Origin: Massilia sp. R2A-15
GTDB lineage: Bacteria > Pseudomonadota > Gammaproteobacteria > Burkholderiales > Burkholderiaceae_D
Length of the DNA: 64,000 nucleotides
Assembly: GCF_030704305.1 (NCBI RefSeq)
Contig: NZ_CP131935.1
Location: 4,216,001 to 4,280,000 of the forward strand
Direction: 5' to 3'
Shown: positions 18,084-26,541 of the stretch, in pieces
Layout of the letters: each line of letters starts with the position of its first letter
Numbering within the stretch: position 1 is the stretch's first letter
The notes under the pieces: generated by a model
Seen by the model: only the letters and a program-made list of their open reading frames with translations
Told to the model about the DNA's origin: nothing
The model's database searches: none
Program-made: the position numbers and the translations under genes

Positions 18084-18656
18084 TCACGCGACGCGTTTCT
18101 CGATGCGCGTATCGGGTACCAGCCAGATGATCGCGACGCAAATGTACAGCGCAAACCCGATCCACGGATACCACAGCGACAGCGCGATGCCCGTCACGTA
18201 AAGCGCGATCGAGATCCAGCCCTTGGTGTCCCTGCCGATGGCGTCGGCCAGCGCCTTGTTCTCGCGATGGTGCGCGGTCAGAGCGCGGGCGAGGATGGTG
18301 TAGGCGATGGCGCACATCAGCAGCACGAAACCGTAAGCGGCGACCGGCGCGGTCTGGAAATGGTTCTCGCCCATCCAGGCGGTGACGAACGGCGTCAGCG
18401 ACAGCCAGAACAGCAGGTGCAAGTTTGCCCACAGCACGCCGCCGCTAATCTGCTGCACCACGTGGAGCATGTGGTGGTGGTTGTTCCAATAGATGCCGAC
18501 GTAGATGAAGCTGAGCACGTAGCTCATGAAGACGGGCCACAGCGGCAGTAGAACTTTGAAGTCGGCGCCGTGCGGGACTTTGAGTTCCAGCACCATGATG
18601 GTGATGATGATGGCGATGACGCCGTCGCTGAACGCTTCCAGTCTGTTCTTACCCAT
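18084..18656 (-). CDS. TMEM175 family (DUF1211) membrane protein, intact copy
   Basis: 190 residues, the usual length of one bacterial TMEM175 repeat, with six predicted membrane spans. The signature is in the first span: RLEAFSDGVIAIIITIMVLE, where the FSDG motif belongs to the pore-lining helix. Characterised bacterial members form potassium-conducting tetramers in the inner membrane. Parts of the same gene are repeated at 19024-19221, 19745-19926 and 20585-20632. This is the only complete copy and the last in the minus-strand order. Confidence 0.9.
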   Translation of the reverse strand: MGKNRLEAFSDGVIAIIITIMVLELKVPHGADFKVLLPLWPVFMSYVLSFIYVGIYWNNHHHMLHVVQQISGGVLWANLHLLFWLSLTPFVTAWMGENHFQTAPVAAYGFVLLMCAIAYTILARALTAHHRENKALADAIGRDTKGWISIALYVTGIALSLWYPWIGFALYICVAIIWLVPDTRIEKRVA

Positions 18657-18667
18657 GTGATGTCCAC

Positions 18668-18970
18668 TTAACGTTGGCTGGCAAAGACCGCGTTATACCA
18701 GTACGCATCAGGATTTTGGAACCAAGAACGGTTGGTATCGTTCGCAAACTGCTCCAGTTCCGACATGTCGCCACCGTAACGACGATAAAGCGCAAGCAGT
18801 TCACGCAACGCAGTTTGTGACAGCTTCTTCGACTTGAGCCGAATTACGAGCTCGTGCCCTTGGCCACGTATGCCCGTCACTCCAGGGATGGACTGAAGCC
18901 ATCCGAAAAACGCAGCTTCATCGCTACGGGAGTAGTAGTGCATCGGCGCTGTCCAGATCAATTCTGCCAT
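18668..18970 (-). CDS. Hypothetical protein between TMEM175 copies
   Basis: 100 residues, cytoplasmic in character: MAELIWTAPMHYYSRSDEAAF, then a basic helix (KSKKLSQTALRELLALYRRY) and an aromatic C-terminus (WFQNPDAYWYNAVFASQR). No family recognised. It starts 13 bases before the end of the frame left by the truncated TMEM175 copy upstream, and stops 12 bp before the intact one. Composition is lower in GC than the core genes around. The C-terminal fall in hydrophobicity and lack of a signal argue against secretion. Confidence 0.65.
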   Translation of the reverse strand: MAELIWTAPMHYYSRSDEAAFFGWLQSIPGVTGIRGQGHELVIRLKSKKLSQTALRELLALYRRYGGDMSELEQFANDTNRSWFQNPDAYWYNAVFASQR

Positions 18971-19023
18971 AGTTTCAGCCTAGGTAAGTTTGCTCGGTTT
19001 GGCGGGAGGTCGGCGTGAGTAGT

Positions 19024-19221
<198 letters not shown>

Positions 19222-19256
19222 CGGGACCCTCTGAGTGATTGCGACCGTTTTCGAAA

Positions 19257-19724
19257 CTATTTGACGGCTGTGATTTTTCGGAACGTCGACGTCGCCGTCA
19301 TCGACTTCGGCCGTGTTCCGTCTGGACGCGCCGGCATCGCTTTCATACCCTCTTCATCGTAGTCCATGACGAGCACGAGTGTTTGATCATGTATGGTGGC
19401 TTTCTTCATGGAGGTGAAACCAATCTGGTGCGGTAAATCTGAACCTGTGATCGTTGATTCTAAGAGTCCATTCGTCCAACGATAGGTGCCGGAGGACTGA
19501 TGCGGTGGATTTTTCAAACGCCATGTCCCATTGGCGCGATATTCGAGCGTTGCCCCATCAGCAGAATCATATTTGCGAACCACCTTGCCATCGGACAGCT
19601 GGACAAAAGCGCTGTGCTTCCAAACTCCAACCAGTGGATCAGCAGATGGCTCAGCAAAGCAAAAAAGCGGCACGACTAAACAGAGTAAGCCACTAAAAAT
19701 TGTTTTATCTCGTATCTTCGTCAT
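19257..19724 (-). CDS. Hypothetical secreted protein
   Basis: 155 residues from ATG 19724. A signal peptide (MTKIRDKTIFSGLLCLVVPL, ending CFAEP) is followed by PLVGVWKHSAFVQLSDGKVV and a beta-rich region (LEYRANGTWRLKNPP, GTYRWTNGLLESTI). The pattern resembles small lipocalin-like or copper-resistance-like beta-barrel proteins that begin with GxW, but I cannot name a family. It sits between two TMEM175 fragments in the same direction and has low GC, consistent with acquired DNA. Confidence 0.65.
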   Translation of the reverse strand: MTKIRDKTIFSGLLCLVVPLFCFAEPSADPLVGVWKHSAFVQLSDGKVVRKYDSADGATLEYRANGTWRLKNPPHQSSGTYRWTNGLLESTITGSDLPHQIGFTSMKKATIHDQTLVLVMDYDEEGMKAMPARPDGTRPKSMTATSTFRKITAVK

Positions 19725-19744
19725 GTTGGATCCATATTTGGGAT

Positions 19745-19926
19745 AAGGGGTAACTTGCATGCTGGAGCTTGTTCCAATAAATACCCACGTAGATGATGCT
19801 GGAGGACGTAGTTGCCGAGCACGGGCAGCACCGCCAGCAGGTCGTTGAGCGAGGCGCCGTGCGGCACCTTCAATTCGATCACCATAATCGTGGTAACGAT
19901 CGCGATGACGCCATCACTGAACGCTG
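19745..19926 (-). pseudogene. Truncated and frameshifted TMEM175 copy
   Basis: Homology to TMEM175 begins inside the first helix (AFSDGVIAIVTTIMVIELKV) after an unrelated start, and continues to PVLGNYVL. There a one-base shift changes frame: the +1 reading continues as SIIYVGIYWNKLQHASYP. It ends at the same break point (GIYWNKLQ) and the same GGGGTAACTT junction as the second copy. Non-functional. Confidence 0.82.
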
Positions 19927-20051
19927 CTGCCGCACAGCTGGCGCTATTTTCGCTATGGAAAAACATACTTGGCAGTACCAAAGAACTGGCAAGCTATCAG
20001 AAACGGCTGAATGGCGACTTCCTGCTTCGGTTTGCCTATTCATATCGATGC

Positions 20052-20546
20052 TTACTTGATTTCAAGAGAAAGCACCGGCCTTTCCCACGATACTCTGCCT
20101 CCGGCTTCCTTTGTACCGCTCCGAAAGGCTCCCATGCGCAGGTAAAACTCTTCTGCAGGAGGATGTGCAACGATGTCGATGCGTGTCACGCAATTCTCGC
20201 GAGCGACTGTGCGAAGATGGTCAAAAAGGAGTCGTCCGACTCCCTTGCCTTGTGCGTCGTCGCTCACGAACATCAAGTCAAGCTCCGGGTTGTTTCGCGG
20301 ATTAGTCAGCGAAAAGAAACCGACCAACTGGTGACGATACTCGGCGACATACATCAGGTCGTTTTCTACTTGTTCGCGCGATATTTCATAGCCCGCCAGG
20401 ATGGCGGCATATTTCCCGCGGTACGCACTCGACGAATGCATCAGTTCCGTGAGCCGGTGTCGATCGCCTGGATCAGCGCGTCGAATCAGTACGCCAGCGG
20501 CATGAGTGGCCATGCTCATGCAGGAATAATCTGTGGACGTATTCAT
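20052..20546 (-). CDS. GNAT family N-acetyltransferase
   Basis: 164 residues from ATG 20546; ATG 20513 (MATHAAGVLIRRADPGD) is a reasonable alternative. The GNAT fold is shown by IRRADPGDRHRLTELM (first strand and helix), VGFFSLTNPRNNPELDLMFV (strands 2-4) and the acetyl-CoA loop AQGKGVGRLLFDHLRTVA (Q/RxxGxG/A). The C-terminal FYLRMGAFRSG is also typical. Substrate unknown. It lies between TMEM175 remnants in the same direction as the other small genes here. Confidence 0.88.
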   Translation of the reverse strand: MNTSTDYSCMSMATHAAGVLIRRADPGDRHRLTELMHSSSAYRGKYAAILAGYEISREQVENDLMYVAEYRHQLVGFFSLTNPRNNPELDLMFVSDDAQGKGVGRLLFDHLRTVARENCVTRIDIVAHPPAEEFYLRMGAFRSGTKEAGGRVSWERPVLSLEIK

Positions 20547-20584
20547 TCTGACATCATAATTCACCAGCTCTACTCAAGGCAAAG

Positions 20585-20632
20585 GGGGTAACTCTTACAC
20601 AGGCGCTTTCCTTCAAGTCTGCCTTTGCCCAC
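20585..20632 (-). other. Minimal TMEM175 remnant (start codon region only)
   Basis: Read on minus from 20632: GTGGGCAAAGGCAGACTTGA encodes (M)GKGRLE, matching the TMEM175 N-terminus MAKGRLE/MGKNRLE. It is followed within about 20 bp by AGAGTTACCCCC, the same junction seen after the two longer fragments. It suggests a fourth, almost completely lost copy. Confidence 0.6.
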
Positions 20633-20671
20633 GGGCTTCTCTATGTTTCTTATTACACAGTCACCGCACAG

Positions 20672-21190
20672 CTAGACCGCATGGATTAGTCGCGCTCCAG
20701 CAAGCAGCAACGAACTATTAATCGATCCAAATGAAATTTCACTCGACGTCCAAACGTCAAGAATATCTCCCTCCCAAAAATACAATGTCACCTGCGGCGA
20801 AGGGGCGTAAAGATATGCACTCATGCCTTCCGCTTGTATGAATTGGCAGCATTCTTCAAGGGTCAATTCGTCGTTGGGAGTGAATACAACTCCGCCGCTC
20901 CAAAAGGTCTTCAATCCCGCGCCATCATATGCATCCTGAAGTAGATTGAGCGAATCGGGCAATGGCTCAGTCTCGAACGACGACCAGTCGGTAATTTGAA
21001 TCAAGACATCTTTGCGAAGCGGTTGACCACACACAGCAGCCACCATCGCGGCGTGCGCTGCATGCGGATTCCGTCCAATACGGAACTGCGCATCCCACGT
21101 GTCCATTGCCGGCCGGCTACCGTAGGGCGACTCTTGTATCCTCCTGAGCGCGAGCCAGTCGGAACATTGGGATGGCGATAGCAGTTGCAT
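20672..21190 (-). CDS. Hypothetical protein
   Basis: 172 residues starting MQLLSPSQCSDWLALRRIQE. Trp/Tyr-rich with an acidic middle (PNDELTLEECCQFIQAEGMS) and an apparent beta-rich end (VTLYFWEGDILDVWTSSEIS). No signal peptide or membrane span and no family recognised. It has the same direction and low GC as the other accessory genes here. Upstream (21191-21443) I see no gene. Confidence 0.65.
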   Translation of the reverse strand: MQLLSPSQCSDWLALRRIQESPYGSRPAMDTWDAQFRIGRNPHAAHAAMVAAVCGQPLRKDVLIQITDWSSFETEPLPDSLNLLQDAYDGAGLKTFWSGGVVFTPNDELTLEECCQFIQAEGMSAYLYAPSPQVTLYFWEGDILDVWTSSEISFGSINSSLLLAGARLIHAV

Positions 21191-21443
21191 GAATAGCTCC
21201 TGATCAGAGTCGGCGTGCGCTTCAAGAAATGGTAGTCATCCGAAGCGACGTGCGAGGTACTCCATCGCTGCAGGCAAGCCAGCTCGTGCGCCTGCGCTCG
21301 ACTCAACCTACGATTCGTGCGCGGCTCACTCGCTGCGCCTGTTCGACCCCTCAACAGTCGGAACAACACTCAACCATGATCGTACCGCAATCGCGGGTGC
21401 CAGCTTCACCGCGATCTGCGAAATTTCGCCTGTTCGCTACGCC

Positions 21444-21653
21444 TCAGAGAATTACCTCAATCCGTTGGCCAGGCCCGGAAAGTTCGTGGTACAGGTCATC
21501 GAGGTAGGTGGCGATTTCGGCTTCGTCGAATGTGGATGGAATGACGAAATCGTCCACGCTGCGCCTCTTGCCGCCTTCCAGGCGATACGCCTCCCAGGAA
21601 TCGTTCGCGCGCCGGACCTCGAGCTGGAATCGGCCGTAGATATTGAACTTCAT
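21444..21653 (-). CDS. Small conserved protein (DUF7661-like)
   Basis: 69 residues: MKFNIYGRFQLEVRRANDSW, EAYRLEGGKRRSVDDFVIPS, AEIATYLDDLYHELSGPGQ. The pattern (MKFxxYGRF, GKRR, IP, YLDDLYHE) fits a small uncharacterised family that I recall as DUF7661. Acidic helix near the C-terminus; cytoplasmic. The fragment of a REP-like sequence (GATGGGTCAGGTTCGCCGG) lies just upstream at about 21670. Confidence 0.7.
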   Translation of the reverse strand: MKFNIYGRFQLEVRRANDSWEAYRLEGGKRRSVDDFVIPSTFDEAEIATYLDDLYHELSGPGQRIEVIL

Positions 21654-21761
21654 CGTCTCCCTCCAAACGCAGATGGGTCAGGTTCGCCGGATGTTCAGGC
21701 GTGCGCGCGTTGTCTTAAGCAAAATATATCATTGGCTCATCTTTAATCAAATGGAGCAATC

Positions 21762-22259
21762 ATGCTGAAAACTTCCCTGCGCGTCGCGACGAGCTCCCTC
21801 CTGCTGCTGGCGTCGGCCGGCGCCCTGGCGAAAACGCCAACCACCCAGCCCCTCGCGATCGCGGGCGTATTCCAGGAAGTCGTCGGGCCATCGGCACGCT
21901 GCCCGACCAATTTCGGCGGCACCATCATGGGCCACGGCGACGGCGCCCTCACCGGCCGGGTCGCCTTCATCGCGTCCGATTGCATCACGCCGTCGGGGCC
22001 GCTGTTTAATTTCAGCCAGGGGCGTTTCGTCATCGTCACCGTCACCGGCGACCAGATCTTCGCCAGCTACAGCGGCCAGTTCGTGCCGACCGGCGTGGGC
22101 GCCAATTATGTGTTCAGCGGCGCCACGTTCCAGGTCACCGGCGGCAATGGCCGCTATGCCAAGGCGACCGGCGGCGGGACGCTGGCCGGCGGCTCGGATA
22201 TGACCACCGGCCAGGGCCAGCTGCAACTGTCGGGACAGATTACGTTCGAGGACAAGTAA
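21762..22259 (+). CDS. Hypothetical secreted protein
   Basis: 165 residues with a clear signal peptide (MLKTSLRVATSSLLLLASAG, cut near ALAK). The mature part is Gly/Thr/Phe-rich and probably all-beta (FGGTIMGHGDGALTGRVAFI, YVFSGATFQVTGGNGRYAKA, LQLSGQITFEDK). The GGNGRYAKATGGGTLAG segment resembles allene-oxide-cyclase-like or dirigent-like barrel proteins, in which a GxGxY/F turn recurs, but this is only an impression. Two Cys in the mature part may form a disulfide. Monocistronic. Confidence 0.72.
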   Translation: MLKTSLRVATSSLLLLASAGALAKTPTTQPLAIAGVFQEVVGPSARCPTNFGGTIMGHGDGALTGRVAFIASDCITPSGPLFNFSQGRFVIVTVTGDQIFASYSGQFVPTGVGANYVFSGATFQVTGGNGRYAKATGGGTLAGGSDMTTGQGQLQLSGQITFEDK

Positions 22260-22267
22260 TGCCACTT

Positions 22268-22294
22268 GGGGACAGGTCCGCACGACCAGTCCCC
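22268..22294. repeat. REP palindrome, variant copy
   Basis: GGGGACAGGTCCGCACGACC followed by AGTCCCC. Single copy between the convergent ends of the secreted protein and the deacetylase gene. It differs from the consensus at several positions. Confidence 0.75.
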
Positions 22295-22302
22295 GATTTT
22301 GC

Positions 22303-23211
22303 TCACATCCCCTTCAGCAGTTCCATCTCGTAGTCGCCGTCGTCGACCAGGCGCTCCCAGCCGTTGAATTTTCCCAGGCCCAAAGTGCGCGCCATCGACA
22401 GCAGCAAGCTCTGGCCCGCCGCCGCGCGGTCCGGCATCAGCTGGTAGACCGGGTCGGCAAACGCGGCCGCCGGCGTGGTGATGCTCCAGCCCATCGTCTT
22501 GAACTGCGCGATCACGTCGTTCAGCCACAGCGCGTTGATCAAGTTGTGATGCAGCAGGATCACCTGCGCGATGTCGCGTCCCTGCAATTGCTGCGAGAGC
22601 GCGCGGTAGGCCAGCGCGCGCTGGCGGATGTGCGACAGGTACAGCGCCTTGAGCGGCGCCAGGTCGGCCCGCGGATTCTTCTCGAGGATCTCGCGCAGCT
22701 TGTCGTCGAAGCGCCAGTCGCTGGTGTCGAGGCTGACGTAGGCGTTGCGGTAGCCCTGCTGCTTGAGGAAGGCGCGCATGCCGTCGCGCTTCTCCGGCGT
22801 GTTGCCTTCGCGCAGGAAAGTGAAGCGGAACCATTTCTGGTAACCGGGCAAGTTGCGGATGATGGCGTCGCAATCGAGCACCTCCTGCTCATACTGCGCG
22901 AGGCTGAGCTTGGCGCTGTTGAGGTCGGGATGGGTGACCGTGTGGTTGCCGATCGCGTGACCGGCCTGGCCCCACGCCTGCGCCAGCGCGTAGCCTTCGG
23001 GCCGGTCGGCGCCGTTGCTGGCGGTGACGAACAGTGCGGCCTGAACGTGATTGCGATCGAGCGTGTCGAGCAGCGCCTGGTTGCGCTGCGGGGGCGTCAG
23101 CAGCGGCGTGGCGCCAAGCTTGGGGCCGTCGTCGAAGGTGAACGCGACCGATTGCGCCTGCGCCGAGGTGGCCAGCGCCAGCGCGGCCGCCAGAAGGAGG
23201 CGTTTCAGCAT
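22303..23211 (-). CDS. Exported polysaccharide deacetylase
   Basis: 302 residues. A signal peptide (1-20, ending TSAQAQ) precedes the NodB-homology domain. Motif 1 is TFDDGP (residues 25-30, Asp27 base and Asp28 metal ligand). Motif 2 is GNHTVTHPDL (metal-binding His90 and His94). Later, LLHHNLINALWLND supplies the final catalytic His region. It should hydrolyse N- or O-acetyl groups of a polysaccharide in the periplasm; the substrate is unknown. The start ATG overlaps the slyX stop by one base (TGATG), so translation is probably coupled to slyX. Confidence 0.92.
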   Translation of the reverse strand: MLKRLLLAAALALATSAQAQSVAFTFDDGPKLGATPLLTPPQRNQALLDTLDRNHVQAALFVTASNGADRPEGYALAQAWGQAGHAIGNHTVTHPDLNSAKLSLAQYEQEVLDCDAIIRNLPGYQKWFRFTFLREGNTPEKRDGMRAFLKQQGYRNAYVSLDTSDWRFDDKLREILEKNPRADLAPLKALYLSHIRQRALAYRALSQQLQGRDIAQVILLHHNLINALWLNDVIAQFKTMGWSITTPAAAFADPVYQLMPDRAAAGQSLLLSMARTLGLGKFNGWERLVDDGDYEMELLKGM

Positions 23212-23414
23212 CAGTAATGCGGCGGCGGTTCGTTGGCGGCGCCGGGCCCCGACTGCGCGGCGTTGCGCACGTGTTCGAGCAGCTGCGCGACCATCGCTTC
23301 GAGCTGGTCGATGCGGCGGCTCTGCTGGTACACCACGTCGTTCAGGGACTCGACCAGGTCTTCCTGGTGCGCCAGCTTGATTTCGATATCGACAAAACGG
23401 TCTTCGTTACTCAC
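23211..23414 (-). CDS. slyX: SlyX family protein
   Basis: 67 residues from GTG 23414, encoding (M)SNEDRFVDIEIKLAHQEDLV followed by ESLNDVVYQQSRRIDQLEAM. The whole protein is a coiled coil, as in SlyX; the Pro/Asn-rich tail (NEPPPHY) is also typical. An in-frame ATG at 23441 would add 9 residues, but the GTG start matches the family's N-terminus. Function of SlyX is not well defined. It overlaps the deacetylase start by one base. Confidence 0.88.
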   Translation of the reverse strand: MSNEDRFVDIEIKLAHQEDLVESLNDVVYQQSRRIDQLEAMVAQLLEHVRNAAQSGPGAANEPPPHY

Positions 23415-23503
23415 GGCGGGATCCCGATGCAAAACCGCCATTATGCGCGATGTGCGCATATGAGCGCTAACGCACGGAACACCGGACAATTCCGGAGCAA
23501 CAT

Positions 23504-23761
23504 GTGCGCATGGAAACAATTACAGACCCAACGATCGAGCCGGTGGCGCCTCCCCCGGTGTCGTCGCGTCTGGCTGGACGGCCGGACCTGCTGACTGCGC
23601 AAAAAGTCGAAGTTGGCATTATCCTGCAGGCGATGCTGGGTACGCCTGCGGCTGCGGAGTACATGGAAAGTAACGCGATCGACCCGCAGGTCGCGCAACG
23701 GGTGCTTAATTCGCCTGAGCAGCGGCGCGGGCGGCATGACGCGTTCGGGATTCGCTGTTGA
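23504..23761 (+). CDS. Hypothetical small protein
   Basis: 85 residues from GTG 23504, which has GGAG six bases upstream; ATG 23510 (METITDPTIEP) is an alternative. A Pro-rich N-terminus (EPVAPPPVSSRLAGRPDLLT) is followed by a helix (AQKVEVGIILQAMLGTPAAA) and a Cys at the very end. I do not recognise the family, but the composition and the divergent position to slyX support a real gene. Confidence 0.7.
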   Translation: MRMETITDPTIEPVAPPPVSSRLAGRPDLLTAQKVEVGIILQAMLGTPAAAEYMESNAIDPQVAQRVLNSPEQRRGRHDAFGIRC

Positions 23762-23775
23762 CTTAACGAGGTGCG

Positions 23776-23849
23776 GGGGTCTGGTCCCGCGGACCTGACC
23801 CCATCTTGGGGTGCTTGAAAATGGGGTCAGGTCCGCAGGACCAGACCCC
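23776..23849. repeat. Inverted pair of REP palindromes
   Basis: Copies at 23776-23802 and 23823-23849 in opposite orientation, 20 bp apart, between the convergent ends of the small hypothetical gene and the rep helicase gene. Confidence 0.92.
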
Positions 23850-23881
23850 TGACTTCGGAAATTATGCGAAATTTCGCATAA

Positions 23882-25942
23882 TTACGGCTTCGGCGTCGCC
23901 AGCAGCGCCTTCAGGCTGGCCAGCCTGTCCTTCGGCGAAATGATTTCGGACTCCATCGGCGCCGCATCGCCCACGTCAAGCGCCATCTCCTTGATGAAGC
24001 GCGACGGGTCGCAATGCACCTGCTCGCCGGCGCGCTTGCGCTGCTTGCACCAGGTAATCTGCAAGGTGCGCTGCGCCCGCGTGATGCCCACGTACATCAG
24101 GCGCCGCTCTTCCTGCACGCGCGCGCCGATCGTCTCGACCGATGCATCCGGGTCGCCCTTGTGAGGCAAAATCCCCTCCTCGCAGCCGACCAGGAACACG
24201 TGCGGGAATTCCAGCCCCTTCGACGCGTGCAGGGTCGACATGCGCACCGCATCCGGCTCCTCGTCCTGGCCTTCCAGCATGCTCATCAGCGCGACCATTT
24301 GCGTCAGCTCGAGCAGGTTCTTTTCCTCGCCCGACTTGTCCTTGCCGCCGCAGCCGCGCTCCTTGAGCCAGTTGGTGAACTCCAGCACGTTCTGCCACTT
24401 GCTCTGCGCCGCGCGGTCCTCGAAGGTGTCGTACAGGTAGGACTCGTAATTGATTTCCTTCATCATGTCGTCGAGCACCGCGGCGGCATTCTCGCCGCTG
24501 CCCGACGGCCCCGGCCGGCTGGCGCGCGACTCGAGGTTGTTGATGAAGTTGCAGAACTCGCGCAGCGGGATCAGCTGGCGATCCGCCAGCTTGGCCTCGA
24601 TGCCGCCCTTGAACGCCGCCTCGAACAGCGAGCAGTTCCACTGCTTCGAAAACGCGCCCAGCACTTCCAGCGTCGCCATGCCGACCCCGCGCTTGGGCGT
24701 GGTCACGGCGCGTATGAAGGCCGGGTCGTCGCCGTCGTTGGCGATCAGGCGCAGGTAGCTGATGATGTCCTTGATTTCGGCCTTGTCGAAAAAGCTCTGG
24801 CCGCCCGAGATCGTGTACGGAATGCGCTCCTTGCGCAGCGACTGCTCGATCACGCGCGCCTGGTGGTTGCCGCGGTAAAGGATCGCGTAGTCCGACCACT
24901 TGTTCTTGCGCTGGAAGCGGTCGGCCGAAATCATGATAGCCACCTGCTCGGCTTCCTGGTCGTCGTTCTGCATGCCGAGCACCTTGATCGGCTCGCCCAG
25001 CCCGTGCTCCGACCACAGCTTCTTGTCGAACAGCTTGGGATTGTTGCCGATGACCGCGTTGGCCGCCTGCAGGATGCGCGTGGTCGAGCGGTAGTTCTGT
25101 TCGAGCTTGATCACCTTCAGGTCGGGGAAATCCACGCCCAGCGTCTTCAGGTTCTCCACCGAGGCGCCGCGCCACGCGTAGATCGCCTGGTCGTCGTCGC
25201 CCACCGCCGTGAACATCGGCTTCTTGCCGATGCCGGTCACCAGCAGCTTGACCAGCTCGTACTGGCAGGTGTTGGTGTCCTGGTACTCGTCCATCAGCAG
25301 GTAGCGCAGGCGCCGCTGCCACTTGTCGCGGATCGGGTCGTTGTTGCGGAACAGCTCCACCGGCAGGCGGATCAGGTCATCGAAATCGACCGCCTGGTAG
25401 GCCGACAGCGTCGCCACGTAGCTGCGATAGACGCGCGCGGCCTGCGCCTCGTCCTCGTCGGCGGCGTCGCGGATCGCGTCTTCCGGATCGACCAGGCCGT
25501 TCTTCCACAGCGAGATCGAATTCTGGATGCTGCGGATCAGCTGCTTGTCGGTGGTGATCGCCAGATCCTGCACCAGGCCGAAGCAGTCGTCGCTGTCCAT
25601 GATCGAGAAGCGGTCCTTCAGCCCCACGCCGGCCGCTTCCTGGCGCAGGATCTTCACGCCCAGCGAGTGGAAGGTGGACACGGTCAGCTGCTTGGCCTGG
25701 CGCGGCTGCTTGAGCAATTTGGCAATCCGCTCCTGCATCTCGAGCGCCGCCTTGTTGGTGAAGGTCAGCGCGGCGATGGTGCGCGGATCGTAGCCGCGGT
25801 CCTCGATCAGGTGCGCGATCTTCTGGGTGATCACGCGCGTCTTGCCCGAGCCGGCGCCGGCCAGCACCAGGCAGGGGCCGTCGAGGTAGATGACGGCCTC
25901 GCTCTGGGGAACGTTCAGGCCGAACTTGGGGGCGTTGGACAT
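23882..25942 (-). CDS. rep: ATP-dependent DNA helicase Rep (UvrD/Rep superfamily 1)
   Basis: 686 residues. Q-motif region LNVPQSEAV (9-17), Walker A AGAGSGKT (28-35), motif Ia ALTFTNKAALEM, motif II LLMDEYQDTN, motif III AVGDDDQAIYAWRGA, motif IV KLEQNYRST, motif V STLHASKGLEFPHVFLVG, motif VI RLMYVGITRAQ. This is a complete 3'-5' helicase that helps replication forks pass obstacles. Length and the DEYQDTN/GDDDQAIY wording fit Rep rather than UvrD, which is usually longer with a different C-terminus. Monocistronic, downstream end adjoining a REP pair. Confidence 0.93.
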   Translation of the reverse strand: MSNAPKFGLNVPQSEAVIYLDGPCLVLAGAGSGKTRVITQKIAHLIEDRGYDPRTIAALTFTNKAALEMQERIAKLLKQPRQAKQLTVSTFHSLGVKILRQEAAGVGLKDRFSIMDSDDCFGLVQDLAITTDKQLIRSIQNSISLWKNGLVDPEDAIRDAADEDEAQAARVYRSYVATLSAYQAVDFDDLIRLPVELFRNNDPIRDKWQRRLRYLLMDEYQDTNTCQYELVKLLVTGIGKKPMFTAVGDDDQAIYAWRGASVENLKTLGVDFPDLKVIKLEQNYRSTTRILQAANAVIGNNPKLFDKKLWSEHGLGEPIKVLGMQNDDQEAEQVAIMISADRFQRKNKWSDYAILYRGNHQARVIEQSLRKERIPYTISGGQSFFDKAEIKDIISYLRLIANDGDDPAFIRAVTTPKRGVGMATLEVLGAFSKQWNCSLFEAAFKGGIEAKLADRQLIPLREFCNFINNLESRASRPGPSGSGENAAAVLDDMMKEINYESYLYDTFEDRAAQSKWQNVLEFTNWLKERGCGGKDKSGEEKNLLELTQMVALMSMLEGQDEEPDAVRMSTLHASKGLEFPHVFLVGCEEGILPHKGDPDASVETIGARVQEERRLMYVGITRAQRTLQITWCKQRKRAGEQVHCDPSRFIKEMALDVGDAAPMESEIISPKDRLASLKALLATPKP

Positions 25943-26055
25943 CGGGAAGGGACTTTGAAGAATTACAGCCGGCCATTGTACCGCGCTCGGATGCGGCTCG
26001 TCCGCCCATCATGCGTTACCATCTGGCTTTACGCGGTCATTAGAGAAAAAGCATC

Positions 26056-26541
26056 ATGAAATTTGAACACCTCATCGAAATCAACGACCCGCTCAACCCG
26101 CTGATCGACAAGCTCACACGCGAGCAGCTGTGGCGCGGACTGGTGCTGCACGCCGACTCGCCCAAGCTGTTCGTGCCGCACCTGGACGACTGCACCATCA
26201 GCGAGCGCACCGGCGAGGGCTTCCGCCGCAACCGCCGCTTCGGCGAACTGTCGATCGACGACCGCGTGGTGCTCACGCCAATGCAGGAAGTGCGCTACGA
26301 AGTGCACGCGCAGGGCGAGATCAGCGCGTCGAGCCTGACGGTGACGATCGAGGCGCCGTCCGAGCACAGCCTGTTCGTGCGCTTCCGCTACGACGACGGC
26401 CACGACGCCGCCACCGATGCGGCCAACGCCATGTACGACGAATTCAAGAAGTCGGCCTACCAGGAGGCCGACATCGACGTCATCCGCATCCTGCGCGAAC
26501 TGGCGGCCGCGGGCCGGCTCGACGCCAGCTACCTGAACTAG
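26056..26541 (+). CDS. SRPBCC family protein (AtaL-like, DUF1857)
   Basis: 161 residues: MKFEHLIEINDPLNPLIDKL, TREQLWRGLVLHADSPKLFV, and an alternating beta region (EVRYEVHAQGEISASSLTVT). The fold is the START-like hydrophobic-cavity SRPBCC domain. The pattern LTREQLWRGL matches the AtaL/DUF1857 branch, whose ligands are unknown. Ends in the sequence CTAG that also holds the stop codon of the convergent flavoprotein gene (26538-26541), so the two genes share four bases. Confidence 0.85.
   Translation: MKFEHLIEINDPLNPLIDKLTREQLWRGLVLHADSPKLFVPHLDDCTISERTGEGFRRNRRFGELSIDDRVVLTPMQEVRYEVHAQGEISASSLTVTIEAPSEHSLFVRFRYDDGHDAATDAANAMYDEFKKSAYQEADIDVIRILRELAAAGRLDASYLN

Noticed and set aside
21001..21369. 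Open frame overlapping the 172-residue hypothetical gene (MLFRLLRGRTGAASEP...)
   Set aside because: Overlaps the better-composed frame at 20672-21190 over most of its length, is Arg/Ser-rich and has no ribosome site.
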